Assembly: GCA_963676075.2 (NCBI GenBank)
Contig: CAXXNZ010000001.1
Span: 367,759-431,758 of the forward strand
Direction of reading: 5' to 3'
Source: JAHJQZ01 sp963676075
GTDB taxonomy: Bacteria > Pseudomonadota > Alphaproteobacteria > Rhizobiales > Devosiaceae
DNA length: 64,000 bases
Shown here: piece after piece, positions 41,772 to 50,302 of the stretch
Numbering within the stretch: the first letter of the stretch is position 1
Layout of the letters: the number at the start of each line of letters is the position of its first letter
Position numbers and translations under genes: made by a program
The notes under the pieces: generated by a model
Databases searched by the model: none
What the model was told of the DNA's origin: nothing
Seen by the model: the letters and a program-made list of their open reading frames with translations, nothing else

Positions 41772-44700
41772 ATGTGGGTGAATCTTGCACCGCAAAGACA
41801 TGGGTTTGTAACGTGGCTGGCGCAGATGGTGCGCCTGGCCACGGTTGTGCTTGTGCTGGCGGCAGCTGCGGCGGGGCCCGTAGCAGCGCAGACGACAGAT
41901 GCGGAGCCGGTAAGGCTGCAGGTGCTGGACGAGGACGGTTACGCCCGCCTGATCTTCGATTTCAACCAAAGGCTTGATCTGCCCAACTACAAGGTCAAGG
42001 CGGACAACGGCGTTTTGACCATCTCGTTTGGCAAGCCGGTGTCGATCCGCGTTCCCGACATCGCCGGTATCCTGCCCGACTACATCACGGTCACGCGTCT
42101 CGACCCGGACAATACCGCGCTTCGGCTCGGACTGACGCAGCCGTTCAGGATCGGCACTCTGGAAGCCGGTGAGATGTTGTTCGTCGACATCATGCCGGAG
42201 GACTGGGCAGGCCTGCAGCCGGGACTGCCCGCCGAGATCGTCAAGGAACTGGCGCGGCGTGCCAAGGAAGCGGCTCTTGATGCCGAGCGCAACCGCAAAG
42301 CGGCGCTGGTGGCTTCGGGCGAGCCGGTGGTCAAGTTCAACGTCGGCCGCAATCCCACCTTCATCCGTCTTCAGTTCGACTGGAACATGCCCACCAAGGC
42401 GGAGTTCACCTTCGATCCGCCGCGTGGCGTTCTGAAGTTCGACCTGCCGCTCAAGGTCGATCTGTTTCCGTTGATCTCGAACATGCCGCCGGAGATCGTT
42501 TCGGCGAAAAACGAGGTGACCGAGGACGGCACCAGCCTCGTGATGACCTTCATCGATGGCGTGGTGCCGCGCTTTTATGAGAATTCGAAGACGCAATTTG
42601 TCATCGACGTCGATCTGCTGAACGGGCCGTCGGCATCGGTCGATATCGCCTCTCTTCTGCCGGAGGGCCGAAAGCCGCCGGAGATCGCGCCCGCCGATGA
42701 GCCGACAGACGCACCGCCGGACATGGACGGTGGCGGTCAGATGCAGTTCCAGCAGATCGATGTTACCCCGATCATTTCCACCGTCGGCAACACGGTGCGC
42801 ATGGCCTTTCCCTTCGAGAACAGGACCGCTGCGGCGGTGTTCCGGCGTGGCAACATCATCTGGCTGTTCTTCGACACCAGCGCCAGCGTCAATCCACCGC
42901 CGGACATGTCGGAGCTGAAGAACATCGCTGACAGCTTCGACGTCGTGCCGGCGCAGGGGACGCAGATCATACGGCTCAACCTGTCCACGGACAGGCTGGC
43001 GACGCTCGCCTCGGAAGGCCAGTCCTGGGTGCTGTCGCTCGGCGACATCCTGCTGTCGTCGGGGCAACCGGTGAAGTTCGAACGCCAACAGGATACCAGC
43101 GGCGCCTTCTCATTGCGGGCCAATCTCATCAACCCGGCTGCCGTGCACCAACTGCGCGACCCCGAGGTCGGCGACATCCTGGATGTGGTCACGGCCTATC
43201 CGCCGTCGCGGGCGCTTGTGCGTTCGCTCGATTTCGTCGACTTTTCGGCGCTGAAAACCGTGCATGGCCTGGTGATCAAGCCCAAGCACGATGACGTCGA
43301 TGTTGCCATCGACGGTGAAAGCGTCGTCATAAGCGCGCCCAAGGGCCTGATCGTCTCCGCGCCCCAAAAGGCGGCGACGGAAGTGGACGAAGACGGCAAG
43401 GTGGAGCGCGCCGGCTTTGTCGATCTCAACCCCTATGTCGAAAAGGACCCGAGACGGTTCAACGCTCGACTGGAGGAGATGCAGCAGCGCGCCTCGGAGG
43501 CCGAGCGCCGGTTCCTCGATGCGGCGCGGCTCGATCTTGCCCGCTACTATTTGGCCAATGAGCTCAGCTTCGAAGCGCTGGGCATGGTGAAGTTTCTCGA
43601 CGAGCAACTGGTCAACACGCAACTGGCCCCGGAGGTGCAACTGGTGCGCGCGGCTGCCAATGCCATGGCGGGGCGGGGCAAGGCGGCCCTTACGGACCTT
43701 GAAGACAAGGACCTGGCCAACGAGGTCGACGCGCTGATGTGGCGAACCATCGCTCGCGTCGAGACCAATGACTACAAGGGCGCCCGCGCCGACGCACTGG
43801 CATCCGAAGACATCGTTTCGACCTATCCGAGCTGGGTGCAGTCGGCATTCCTGATGGCCGGCATCCGCGCCGGGCTGGAAACGCACGACGCCGAACTGGC
43901 GGCGCGGCTGCTTGGCAAGATCGACACAGCCACGCTCGATCAGGCCGACCTGACGCGCTACGAGCTTTTCTCCGGGCGGCTGGACGAAGAACAGGGGCGC
44001 AATGACGAGGCGCTCGATACCTATGGACAGGTGATCGCTGCCGATGTGCGCCCGACACGGGCCGAGGCGATCTACCAGACCATGGAACTGCTCAACAAGA
44101 TGGACCGCCTCGATCCGACGCGGGGAGCGGAAACGCTTGCGTCGGAGACGATGATCTGGCGTGGCGACGAGCTCGAAGCCAAGATGATGACGCTTCTGGC
44201 CGAGCTCTATTTCCGCAATCATGAATATCGCAATGCCTTCGAGACCGTACGCTCGGTGGCGCTGGCGCATCCGGAAAGCCCGGATGTCGAGGGGCTGCTC
44301 GACGAAGCACGGCAGAATTTCGCCAGCCTTTATCTCAACGGCCGGGCCGACGCGATGCAGCCGGTCGAGGCGCTGTCGCTGTATTACGATTTCCGCGAGT
44401 TCACGCCGCCGGGCGCGCGTGGCGACGAAATGGTCAGAAATCTGGCCCGGCGACTGGTCAAGGTCGATCTTCTCGCCCAGGCGGCGGAACTGCTCGACTA
44501 CCAGGTCAACAATCGTCTCGAAGGCGCGGCGAAAGCCCAGATCGCCGCCGATCTCGCCGTCATCGACATCGCCGACCGGCAGCCGCAAAAGGCGCTCGAA
44601 GCGCTGCACGATTCCCATATCGCCGGCTTGCCGCCGTCGCTTGAGCGGCAAAGGCGGGTGCTCGAGGCGCGTGCCCTGATCGATTCCGGCCGTGCCGATC

Positions 44701-45137
44701 TGGCGCTCGACCTGTTGTCGTCGATGGACGGACGCGACGCCGACCTGTTGCGCATCGATGCCCAATGGCGTTCGCAACGGTATCGCGAAGCCTCTGAACA
44801 GATCGAACGGCTCTATTCCGACGCGCAGAGCGCCGAGGATCTGACCCCGGCAGCGCGATCCAACATCGTGCGTGCCGCAGTCGGGTTCGTGCTTGCCGAC
44901 GACCAGATCGGGCTGTCGCGGTTGAGGTTGAAATACGGCGAGCGCATGTCTTCGACGCCCGAATGGCCGATCTTCAATTTCGTGACGAGCGAGGTGTCGG
45001 TGACCAGCGTCGAGTTCCGCAAGGTGGCTCAAGAGGTGGCCAGCATCGACTCGCTCGATTCCTTCCTCAGGACCTATAGCGACGTCTATGAGGCCGATGG
45101 CTCGGTCGCTCCGCAAAAACCGGCGAACGACGGCTAG
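41772..45137 (+). CDS. large secreted AMIN-like/helical-repeat protein in the motility cluster
   Basis: I recognise no characterised family for this 1121-residue protein. A signal peptide is clear (M-V-R-L-A-T-V-V-L-V-L-A-A-A-A-A-G-P-V-A-A-Q, core near residue 19-40), so it is exported. ATG 41772 or ATG 41826 may start it. Residues ~45-520 contain three similar beta-rich segments with the pattern Y-A-R-L-I-F-D-F, F-I-R-L-Q-F-D-W and R-L-x-L/I, reminiscent of AMIN domains. Residues ~560-1100 are helical with TPR-like spacing (D-E-E-Q-G-R-N-D-E-A-L-D-T-Y-G-Q-V-I). It follows motE on the same strand. A periplasmic scaffold of the flagellar motor, perhaps replacing MotC, is a reasonable inference. 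Confidence 0.75.
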   Translation: MWVNLAPQRHGFVTWLAQMVRLATVVLVLAAAAAGPVAAQTTDAEPVRLQVLDEDGYARLIFDFNQRLDLPNYKVKADNGVLTISFGKPVSIRVPDIAGILPDYITVTRLDPDNTALRLGLTQPFRIGTLEAGEMLFVDIMPEDWAGLQPGLPAEIVKELARRAKEAALDAERNRKAALVASGEPVVKFNVGRNPTFIRLQFDWNMPTKAEFTFDPPRGVLKFDLPLKVDLFPLISNMPPEIVSAKNEVTEDGTSLVMTFIDGVVPRFYENSKTQFVIDVDLLNGPSASVDIASLLPEGRKPPEIAPADEPTDAPPDMDGGGQMQFQQIDVTPIISTVGNTVRMAFPFENRTAAAVFRRGNIIWLFFDTSASVNPPPDMSELKNIADSFDVVPAQGTQIIRLNLSTDRLATLASEGQSWVLSLGDILLSSGQPVKFERQQDTSGAFSLRANLINPAAVHQLRDPEVGDILDVVTAYPPSRALVRSLDFVDFSALKTVHGLVIKPKHDDVDVAIDGESVVISAPKGLIVSAPQKAATEVDEDGKVERAGFVDLNPYVEKDPRRFNARLEEMQQRASEAERRFLDAARLDLARYYLANELSFEALGMVKFLDEQLVNTQLAPEVQLVRAAANAMAGRGKAALTDLEDKDLANEVDALMWRTIARVETNDYKGARADALASEDIVSTYPSWVQSAFLMAGIRAGLETHDAELAARLLGKIDTATLDQADLTRYELFSGRLDEEQGRNDEALDTYGQVIAADVRPTRAEAIYQTMELLNKMDRLDPTRGAETLASETMIWRGDELEAKMMTLLAELYFRNHEYRNAFETVRSVALAHPESPDVEGLLDEARQNFASLYLNGRADAMQPVEALSLYYDFREFTPPGARGDEMVRNLARRLVKVDLLAQAAELLDYQVNNRLEGAAKAQIAADLAVIDIADRQPQKALEALHDSHIAGLPPSLERQRRVLEARALIDSGRADLALDLLSSMDGRDADLLRIDAQWRSQRYREASEQIERLYSDAQSAEDLTPAARSNIVRAAVGFVLADDQIGLSRLRLKYGERMSSTPEWPIFNFVTSEVSVTSVEFRKVAQEVASIDSLDSFLRTYSDVYEADGSVAPQKPANDG

Positions 45138-45460
45138 AGCAGAATCCGACCCGTCCGGATCGTATCGCGGAGCGGCGAAGCGGTTGGCGCATTCGCCCGG
45201 TTTCAGGTTGAGCCCAACACACCAAACCCGCTTCAGATCGTCCCTAAGCTTTTGGCCATACGGCAAACAGTCGGAACGGCGGCGGATTCGATCACCTGAT
45301 GTATGGACGAAGTGTTTGGAAAATTTCGCTATTTAACAATGCATTAGTCAACGATTGAGAGTCTTTGCGAAGCGCAGCCGATTCTCATGGTTTGTTCAGT
45401 GGCGGGGGGCATTTTGCTCAGTTACCGCGCATGCGGCCCACCAACACAAAAGACAGATCC
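45138..45460. other. intergenic region before the TadG-like gene
   Basis: About 320 bp with no gene seen. The right part (45300-45360) is AT-rich (TTTAACAATGCATTAGTCAAC) and may carry a promoter, but I see no exact CtrA or sigma-54 motif. Confidence 0.45.
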
Positions 45461-46777
45461 ATGTTGCCGCGCTTTATACATGCTGGACGTCGCCTTTCTC
45501 GCTTTGTAGGCGATGAACGGGGCAATTTTGCCGTCACAGCGGCGTTGCTGATGATCCCGCTGATGTCTGCGATCGGCGGGGCGGTGGACCTGGCCTATGC
45601 GGTGGATGTCCAGAATACCCTTCAGCAGGCATCGGATTCAGCGGCACTGGCCGCCGCGCGGGAAGAGACGGACCCCGCTGCACTTGCGGAAGCAGCGTTC
45701 GAATCAAACCTGCCGGAGCGTTTGGCCAACGCAACGATGCAGCTGACCATCAACGATGACGGCAGCGTGACGGTCGATGCCAGCGCCATCTACAAGCCGG
45801 CCTTCATGTCGCTTGTCGGCGTTAGCTCATTGAACATAGCAGTCTCATCCCGTGCGATCAGTTCAATGACACCGGACCAGACGGTCACCACCACGAAGAC
45901 GGAAACGGTGACGACGCATGCGACAGCCTGCATGCTTGCGAGAGCCTCAAACGGCGGCAATGCGCTTCTGGTCAATTCGCCGGCCCGCGTCGACAGTAAA
46001 AACTGCGAGATTCACGTCCGGTCGGGTTCGAACGACGCCTTCATGTTCAACACCGGGGCAACGTTCAATGCCTCGAAATTCTGCATCAAGGGCACGGCGA
46101 CCGCCCGCGGCACGACCAATGCGGCCATCGAGACCGACTGCGATGCTGCCCCGGACACAATTGCCGGGTCATTGCCGACGCCGAATGACTCGTTCTGCAC
46201 CTTCAACAATTTTACGCCGGCCAATTCCGAATACGTTGTGCTGACGCCCGGCACCTATTGCGGCTGGAGCAATTTCAACGGCAAGCCGAAGATCACCCTG
46301 ACGCCGGGCCTCTACATCATCAAGAACGGCGGCTGGAACTTCAACGACGGCATTGAGGTGACGGGGGCGGGTGTATCCATTTACCTCACCGGGAATGGCG
46401 CCACGATCAACATGAACGGCAAGATCTCCTGGGATATCTCGGCGCCAACCAGCGGGACTTACGAAGGCATCCTCTACTTCCAGAACCCCTCGCTGCCCGC
46501 CGGTAATTTCATCTTCAATGGCCTCAACGGCCAGCACCTGCAGGGATTGATCTACCTGCCGACGCAGAACATCCAGTTCAAGTCGAAATCCAAGAGCGGC
46601 ACACGCGATGCCATCAGTGTTGTCGCCAACACCATCATTATCGACGGTGAGGCCGTCTGGAATTTCGGCCCGGCTGCCGGCAAGACGGTTCCGGGGTCGG
46701 AAACAACCACGACAAAGACCGTCACCACGACCGAAACCATTCCCGGGGAACGCGGCGCTACCCGGCTGATGGACTAG
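45461..46777 (+). CDS. TadG-like pilus-assembly family protein
   Basis: The 438-residue protein begins with a basic stretch, then the Tad signature D-E-R-G-N-F-A-V-T-A-A-L-L-M-I-P-L. A membrane helix follows, then V-D-L-A-Y-A-V-D-V-Q-N-T-L-Q-Q-A-S-D-S-A-A-L-A-A, typical of TadE/G-like Flp-pilus proteins. The rest is an extracytoplasmic beta-rich domain (G-T-Y-C-G-W-S-N-F-N-G, G-L-Y-I-I-K-N-G-G-W-N-F, L-Q-G-L-I-Y-L-P-T-Q) with several cysteines. Two Thr-rich tracts (T-V-T-T-T-K-T-E-T-V-T-T and near the C-terminus) flank it. No other tad genes are near. Its place within flagellar genes is unusual. Confidence 0.82.
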   Translation: MLPRFIHAGRRLSRFVGDERGNFAVTAALLMIPLMSAIGGAVDLAYAVDVQNTLQQASDSAALAAAREETDPAALAEAAFESNLPERLANATMQLTINDDGSVTVDASAIYKPAFMSLVGVSSLNIAVSSRAISSMTPDQTVTTTKTETVTTHATACMLARASNGGNALLVNSPARVDSKNCEIHVRSGSNDAFMFNTGATFNASKFCIKGTATARGTTNAAIETDCDAAPDTIAGSLPTPNDSFCTFNNFTPANSEYVVLTPGTYCGWSNFNGKPKITLTPGLYIIKNGGWNFNDGIEVTGAGVSIYLTGNGATINMNGKISWDISAPTSGTYEGILYFQNPSLPAGNFIFNGLNGQHLQGLIYLPTQNIQFKSKSKSGTRDAISVVANTIIIDGEAVWNFGPAAGKTVPGSETTTTKTVTTTETIPGERGATRLMD

Positions 46778-46881
46778 ATCGGGTTTCGGTCAGCTTCAAT
46801 CCTGTCCAGCGGTGGCGACGTCGCTGATGCACTCGGCTTGCGCAAAGCTTGGGATCAACACGCCGAGCTGTTTCGCAGCCG

Positions 46882-47679
46882 CTAGACCGACACGAAGCTC
46901 TTAACCAGCGAGCCGGCAACCAGACTCCAGCCATCGATCAGCACGAAAAAGACCAGCTTGAAGGGCAGGGAGATGACCACTGGCGGCAGCATCATCATGC
47001 CCATCGACATCAGCACCGAGGCCACGACCATGTCGATGATGATGAAGGGCAGGAACAGCAGGAAGCCGATTTCAAAAGCGCGGCGCAATTCCGAGATCAT
47101 GAAGGCCGGCACCAGGATCTGCAGCGGCAGTTCCTCGATCGTCGCGGGGGGCGGCTCTTTGGACATGTCGATGAACAGCTGGATGTCCTTGTCGCGGGTG
47201 TTGGCGGTCATGAACACATGCAGCGGCTCGGCAGCCCTGGTGAAGGCTTCGCTCATCTCGATCTGGCCGGCGAGCAACGGCGCCACGCCCTGATCGTAGG
47301 ATTGCTGCAGCGTCGGCCCCATGATGAACGCGGTTAGGAACAGGGCCAGCGAGATCATGACCGAATTGGGCGGCGCGGTCTGAAGGCCGATGGCCGTTCT
47401 GAGCAGCGACAGCACCACCACGATGCGGGTGAAGCTTGTCACCATCACCAGCACCGACGGGGCCAGCGACAGGACGGTGAGGAGCGCAACGATCTGCAGC
47501 GCCCGCTCGGTCAGCGTGGCGTCGTCGCCGAAATTGATCGCGATGTCCTGAGCGAAGGCTGGTGCTGCCCAAAGGACCGAGACGGCAACAAAGACAAGAA
47601 AGGCCAGAGCGCCGTAAACGCGCTTCGGCCCGAACCTACTTGTCCTGGTTTTTCTCGTCGGTTCGAGACTCGTCGCCAT
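46882..47679 (-). CDS. fliP: flagellar export gate protein FliP
   Basis: FliP forms the core of the FliPQR export gate. The 265-residue precursor has a signal peptide ending near A-P-A-F-A-Q, then V-L-S-L-A-P-S-V-L-V-M-V-T-S-F-T-R-I-V-V-V, P-P-N-S-V-M-I-S-L-A-L-F-L-T and the end S-L-P-F-K-L-V-F-F-V-L-I-D-G-W. ATG 47679 gives a normal length and lies inside the last 44 bp of fliO, so the two are coupled. An upstream in-frame extension is out-of-frame fliO and is rejected. Confidence 0.94.
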   Translation of the reverse strand: MATSLEPTRKTRTSRFGPKRVYGALAFLVFVAVSVLWAAPAFAQDIAINFGDDATLTERALQIVALLTVLSLAPSVLVMVTSFTRIVVVLSLLRTAIGLQTAPPNSVMISLALFLTAFIMGPTLQQSYDQGVAPLLAGQIEMSEAFTRAAEPLHVFMTANTRDKDIQLFIDMSKEPPPATIEELPLQILVPAFMISELRRAFEIGFLLFLPFIIIDMVVASVLMSMGMMMLPPVVISLPFKLVFFVLIDGWSLVAGSLVKSFVSV

Positions 47680-48349
47680 TGTGCTCAAGATCGGGCTCGT
47701 TACCTTTTTCGGCATCGCTCGGCCCGGGGATGAGTTCGTCGGGAACGGGCACCATCGAAACAGGTTTATCTGAGTCGTCGGGAGCCATTGACCGGTCCGA
47801 TGAAACGCTGGGGATAAACTCCGGCTCGCGCTTCTCGTCGTCCCGCATGAACCCGGTGTTGCGCAGAGAACCGCGAGGCGCTGTCTGAGAGCCGCGCATG
47901 GCGGTGAAATCCGGCGGCAGATTGGTCTCCCGCGTGCGCCTCGGCGCCACGAATGGGGCAGGTGCGACAGGAGCGGGCCTTGCGGATGCGGGAGTAGTGG
48001 CGGAGGCGGACTGTGGTTGGGCCGCAGGCGCCTGGCGTCCGAAGCGGGCAGCAGCGGTCGCCGGATCGACCTCGATGCCCGATTCAATCACGATATCCTG
48101 AAGGCCGCCGATCAACAGCAGATGTTCGACATTGTCGCGCCGGACAAGCACGAGTTGACGCTTCTGGTCGACCGGGGCGACGTCGACGACCCCGAGGCGC
48201 TTGGCCCGTCCGCGCGCGGCGCGTCCGGTGGCGTTGAACACCAGTTTGAGGGCCCATACGCCCAGGATGATGAGCAAAAGCACCGCGGCGAGCGCCACGA
48301 TGATCGTCACCACATCGTTGCTACCAAACAGGCTGTTCAGGAAACTCAT
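47636..48349 (-). CDS. fliO: flagellar biosynthetic protein FliO
   Basis: FliO assists FliP assembly in the membrane. The 237-residue protein has one transmembrane helix (V-V-T-I-I-V-A-L-A-A-V-L-L-L-I-I-L-G-V), then the FliO domain (R-L-G-V-V-D-V-A-P-V-D-Q-K-R-Q-L-V-L-V-R). A long Pro/Ala-rich, low-complexity C-terminal tail extends it well beyond the family core. ATG 48349 (MSFLNSLFGSND) is preceded by AGGAAA-like bases. It is divergent from flgB, sharing a ~200-bp control region with a CtrA box and two dyads. Confidence 0.88.
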   Translation of the reverse strand: MSFLNSLFGSNDVVTIIVALAAVLLLIILGVWALKLVFNATGRAARGRAKRLGVVDVAPVDQKRQLVLVRRDNVEHLLLIGGLQDIVIESGIEVDPATAAARFGRQAPAAQPQSASATTPASARPAPVAPAPFVAPRRTRETNLPPDFTAMRGSQTAPRGSLRNTGFMRDDEKREPEFIPSVSSDRSMAPDDSDKPVSMVPVPDELIPGPSDAEKGNEPDLEHNGDESRTDEKNQDK

Positions 48350-48386
48350 AAAGGAAACTCCGAATCCGCAACCGGCAAATCGATCA

Positions 48387-48399
48387 GGTAGAATTTGCC
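48387..48399. promoter_or_regulatory. GGTA-N5-TTGCC dyad, degenerate candidate FlbD/ftr site
   Basis: GGTAGAATTTGCC has one mismatch in the left half relative to the other dyads. It lies ~40 bp upstream of fliO. Confidence 0.4.
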
Positions 48400-48456
48400 T
48401 AGCACAACGCACCTACATCGCAAAATGGAGCAATTGGAGGCATTTTGGTTGTGACG

Positions 48457-48471
48457 TTAACGACACGTTAA
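48457..48471. promoter_or_regulatory. CtrA box between fliO and flgB
   Basis: TTAACGACACGTTAA, continuing into CCAT, is an exact TTAA-N7-TTAA(CCAT) site. It lies ~80 bp upstream of flgB and ~110 bp upstream of fliO, so it could serve either early operon. Confidence 0.7.
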
Positions 48472-48480
48472 CCATCAATG

Positions 48481-48494
48481 GGCAGAAATTGCCG
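48481..48494. promoter_or_regulatory. GGCA-N6-TGCCG dyad, candidate FlbD/ftr site
   Basis: GGCAGAAATTGCCG lies 10 bp after the CtrA box and ~58 bp before flgB, where bound FlbD could repress an early promoter. Confidence 0.55.
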
Positions 48495-48551
48495 AGTATG
48501 GTCTCGCTGTCGGAATCAATTGCCGAGCGGCGAATCCGAAAGGAGACGCGC

Positions 48552-48962
48552 ATGGGTATCACGCAATTGCCCTTGTTCGACATGTTGGCAAACAAGATGC
48601 GCTGGCATCAGGCCCGTCAGAATGTTCTGGCGGAGAACGTTGCCAATGCCGATACGCCCGGCTTTCTGGCGCACGACCTCAAGTCATTCGATGTGGCCGA
48701 GGAAAAGAGCAAGGCCGATTACCTGCCGTTGACGACGACAGTGACCCAGCCTGAACATTTCATGGCGTTCTCGACATCGAGCGGCGCCGGATACAGCGAG
48801 GTCGGCGACAACCGCTACGAGATCACGCCCTCGGGCAATGGCGTCACGCTCGAGGAGCAGATGACCAAGGTTGCCGAGAACCAGATCGACTACCAGACCG
48901 TGACCGCGCTCTACACACGCTCGGTTGGCATTCTCAAGATCGCGCTCGGCAAGAGCGCGTGA
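48552..48962 (+). CDS. flgB: flagellar proximal rod protein FlgB
   Basis: FlgB is one of the first rod proteins. The 136-residue protein starts M-G-I-T-Q-L-P-L-F-D-M-L and has V-L-A-E-N-V-A-N-A-D-T-P-G-F, the rod N-terminal signature. Its C-terminus is L-Y-T-R-S-V-G-I-L-K-I-A-L-G. AGGAG lies 6 bases before ATG 48552. It heads flgB-flgC-fliE-fliQ-fliR-flhB under a CtrA box. Confidence 0.94.
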   Translation: MGITQLPLFDMLANKMRWHQARQNVLAENVANADTPGFLAHDLKSFDVAEEKSKADYLPLTTTVTQPEHFMAFSTSSGAGYSEVGDNRYEITPSGNGVTLEEQMTKVAENQIDYQTVTALYTRSVGILKIALGKSA

Positions 48963-48982
48963 GCGGCAAGGACTGAATCACT

Positions 48983-49396
48983 ATGTCAGATTTTCTTAAA
49001 TCACTCGGGCTCGCCGCTTCCGGCCTCAATGCCCAGCAGGCGCGCATGCGCATCATCGCCGAGAACCTTGCTAATGCCGATTCCACGGGATCGGCACCGG
49101 GGCAGGATCCGTATCGCCGCCGCATCCCGACATTCGAGTCGGTGTTCAACAAGGAACTGAGTGGACGCGAGGTCAAACTCGGCAACGTTGTTTACGACAC
49201 CTCGGCATTTGAATCCCGATACGAGCCCGGCCATCCGGCCGCCGACGCCAACGGATACGTGCTGTATCCGAACGTCACCTCGCTGGTCGAAGCCATGGAC
49301 ATGCGCGAGGCGCAACGGTCTTACGAAGCTAATCTCAACGTTGTCTCGGCGACCCGCCAGATGATCGGTCAGACCATCGACATCCTGCGCCGCTAG
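48983..49396 (+). CDS. flgC: flagellar proximal rod protein FlgC
   Basis: The 137-residue rod protein has A-A-S-G-L-N-A-Q-Q-A-R-M-R and A-E-N-L-A-N-A-D-S-T at the start and Y-E-A-N-L-N-V-V-S-A-T-R-Q-M at the end, both standard for FlgC. It begins 20 bp after flgB with no separate promoter seen. Confidence 0.95.
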   Translation: MSDFLKSLGLAASGLNAQQARMRIIAENLANADSTGSAPGQDPYRRRIPTFESVFNKELSGREVKLGNVVYDTSAFESRYEPGHPAADANGYVLYPNVTSLVEAMDMREAQRSYEANLNVVSATRQMIGQTIDILRR

Positions 49397-49478
49397 GCTC
49401 CAAGTTTTTGTTTTTTCGCATTTCCGCACGGTGAACCGGTGTCCACTTCACCTGGAAATGCACTAGGAGAATACCGCC

Positions 49479-49805
49479 ATGTCCGTCCCGTTTTCTGTCG
49501 CCAAGGCCGCCTATGGCCAAACCCAGCAACTGACGAACAACAAGGACGGTTTGTTCAATCCTCTCGGCAAGACCGGCGGCGAGAATACTCCCGACTTCGG
49601 GCAACTGATCCAGGACAGCATGCAGAGCGTGGCCGATGCCGGCAAGAAATCGGACGCGCTGTCGGCGGACATGGTCAATGGCAAGGCCAATATCGTCGAC
49701 GTCGTTACCGCTGTGTCGCAGACCGAACTGGCGATGAACTCTCTGGTGTCGGTGCGAGACCGCGTGATTTCGGCCTATGAGGAAATCATGAGAATGCCGA
49801 TCTAG
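49479..49805 (+). CDS. fliE: flagellar hook-basal body protein FliE
   Basis: FliE joins the MS-ring to the rod. The 108-residue protein ends in the family helix (A-N-I-V-D-V-V-T-A-V-S-Q-T-E-L-A-M-N-S-L) and has a variable, polar start. It is 82 bp after flgC in the same run, preceded by AGGAGA. Confidence 0.92.
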   Translation: MSVPFSVAKAAYGQTQQLTNNKDGLFNPLGKTGGENTPDFGQLIQDSMQSVADAGKKSDALSADMVNGKANIVDVVTAVSQTELAMNSLVSVRDRVISAYEEIMRMPI

Positions 49806-49965
49806 AGCCGTCGGCACGCACGCCGCGCTTGCCCGTCCCGGGCGCGGCGAAGAACAAACACTGGTTCCGGAACCACAACAGGTGGGAAAGCCGGAACGGC
49901 GAATTGCCCCGGGGCCAGCATGGTCCGACACTTCGCGGGCGATTCGACAGCAAAAGGGACCGAGT

Positions 49966-50232
49966 ATGTCCGGAGCCGATATTCTCGATATTGCCGGGGA
50001 CGGCATGTGGACCATGATCATCATTGCTGCACCGATGATGATCATCGGACTGCTGGTCGGCGTGCTCATCGCCCTGTTCCAGGCCCTGACGCAGATTCAG
50101 GAAATGACGCTGGTCTTCGTTCCCAAGATCCTCGCCATCTTCGTCACCATGCTGCTGGCGCTGCCCTTCATGGGCGCGACTATGGGCTCGTTCATGACCC
50201 GGCTGGTCGACAAGATCATAACGGGCGGGTAG
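49966..50232 (+). CDS. fliQ: flagellar export gate protein FliQ
   Basis: The 88-residue protein has two transmembrane helices (M-I-I-I-A-A-P-M-M-I-I-G-L-L-V-G and L-A-I-F-V-T-M-L-L-A-L-P-F) around the conserved F-Q-A-L-T-Q-I-Q-E-M-T-L. ATG 49966 gives normal length; upstream in-frame sequence has no family character. It is part of the FliPQR gate. Confidence 0.95.
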   Translation: MSGADILDIAGDGMWTMIIIAAPMMIIGLLVGVLIALFQALTQIQEMTLVFVPKILAIFVTMLLALPFMGATMGSFMTRLVDKIITGG

Positions 50233-50302
50233 CGATGAAACCGGTCGGGATCGTTTCCGTCACACCCGATCCTGTGACCGCCGCCGTGGCGGGGCAGGGA
50301 TC

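Noticed and set aside
43110..45266. Long minus-strand open frame under the 1121-residue protein
   Set aside because: His/Arg/Gly-rich shadow composition and no start signal; the plus-strand frame has a signal peptide and structured repeats.
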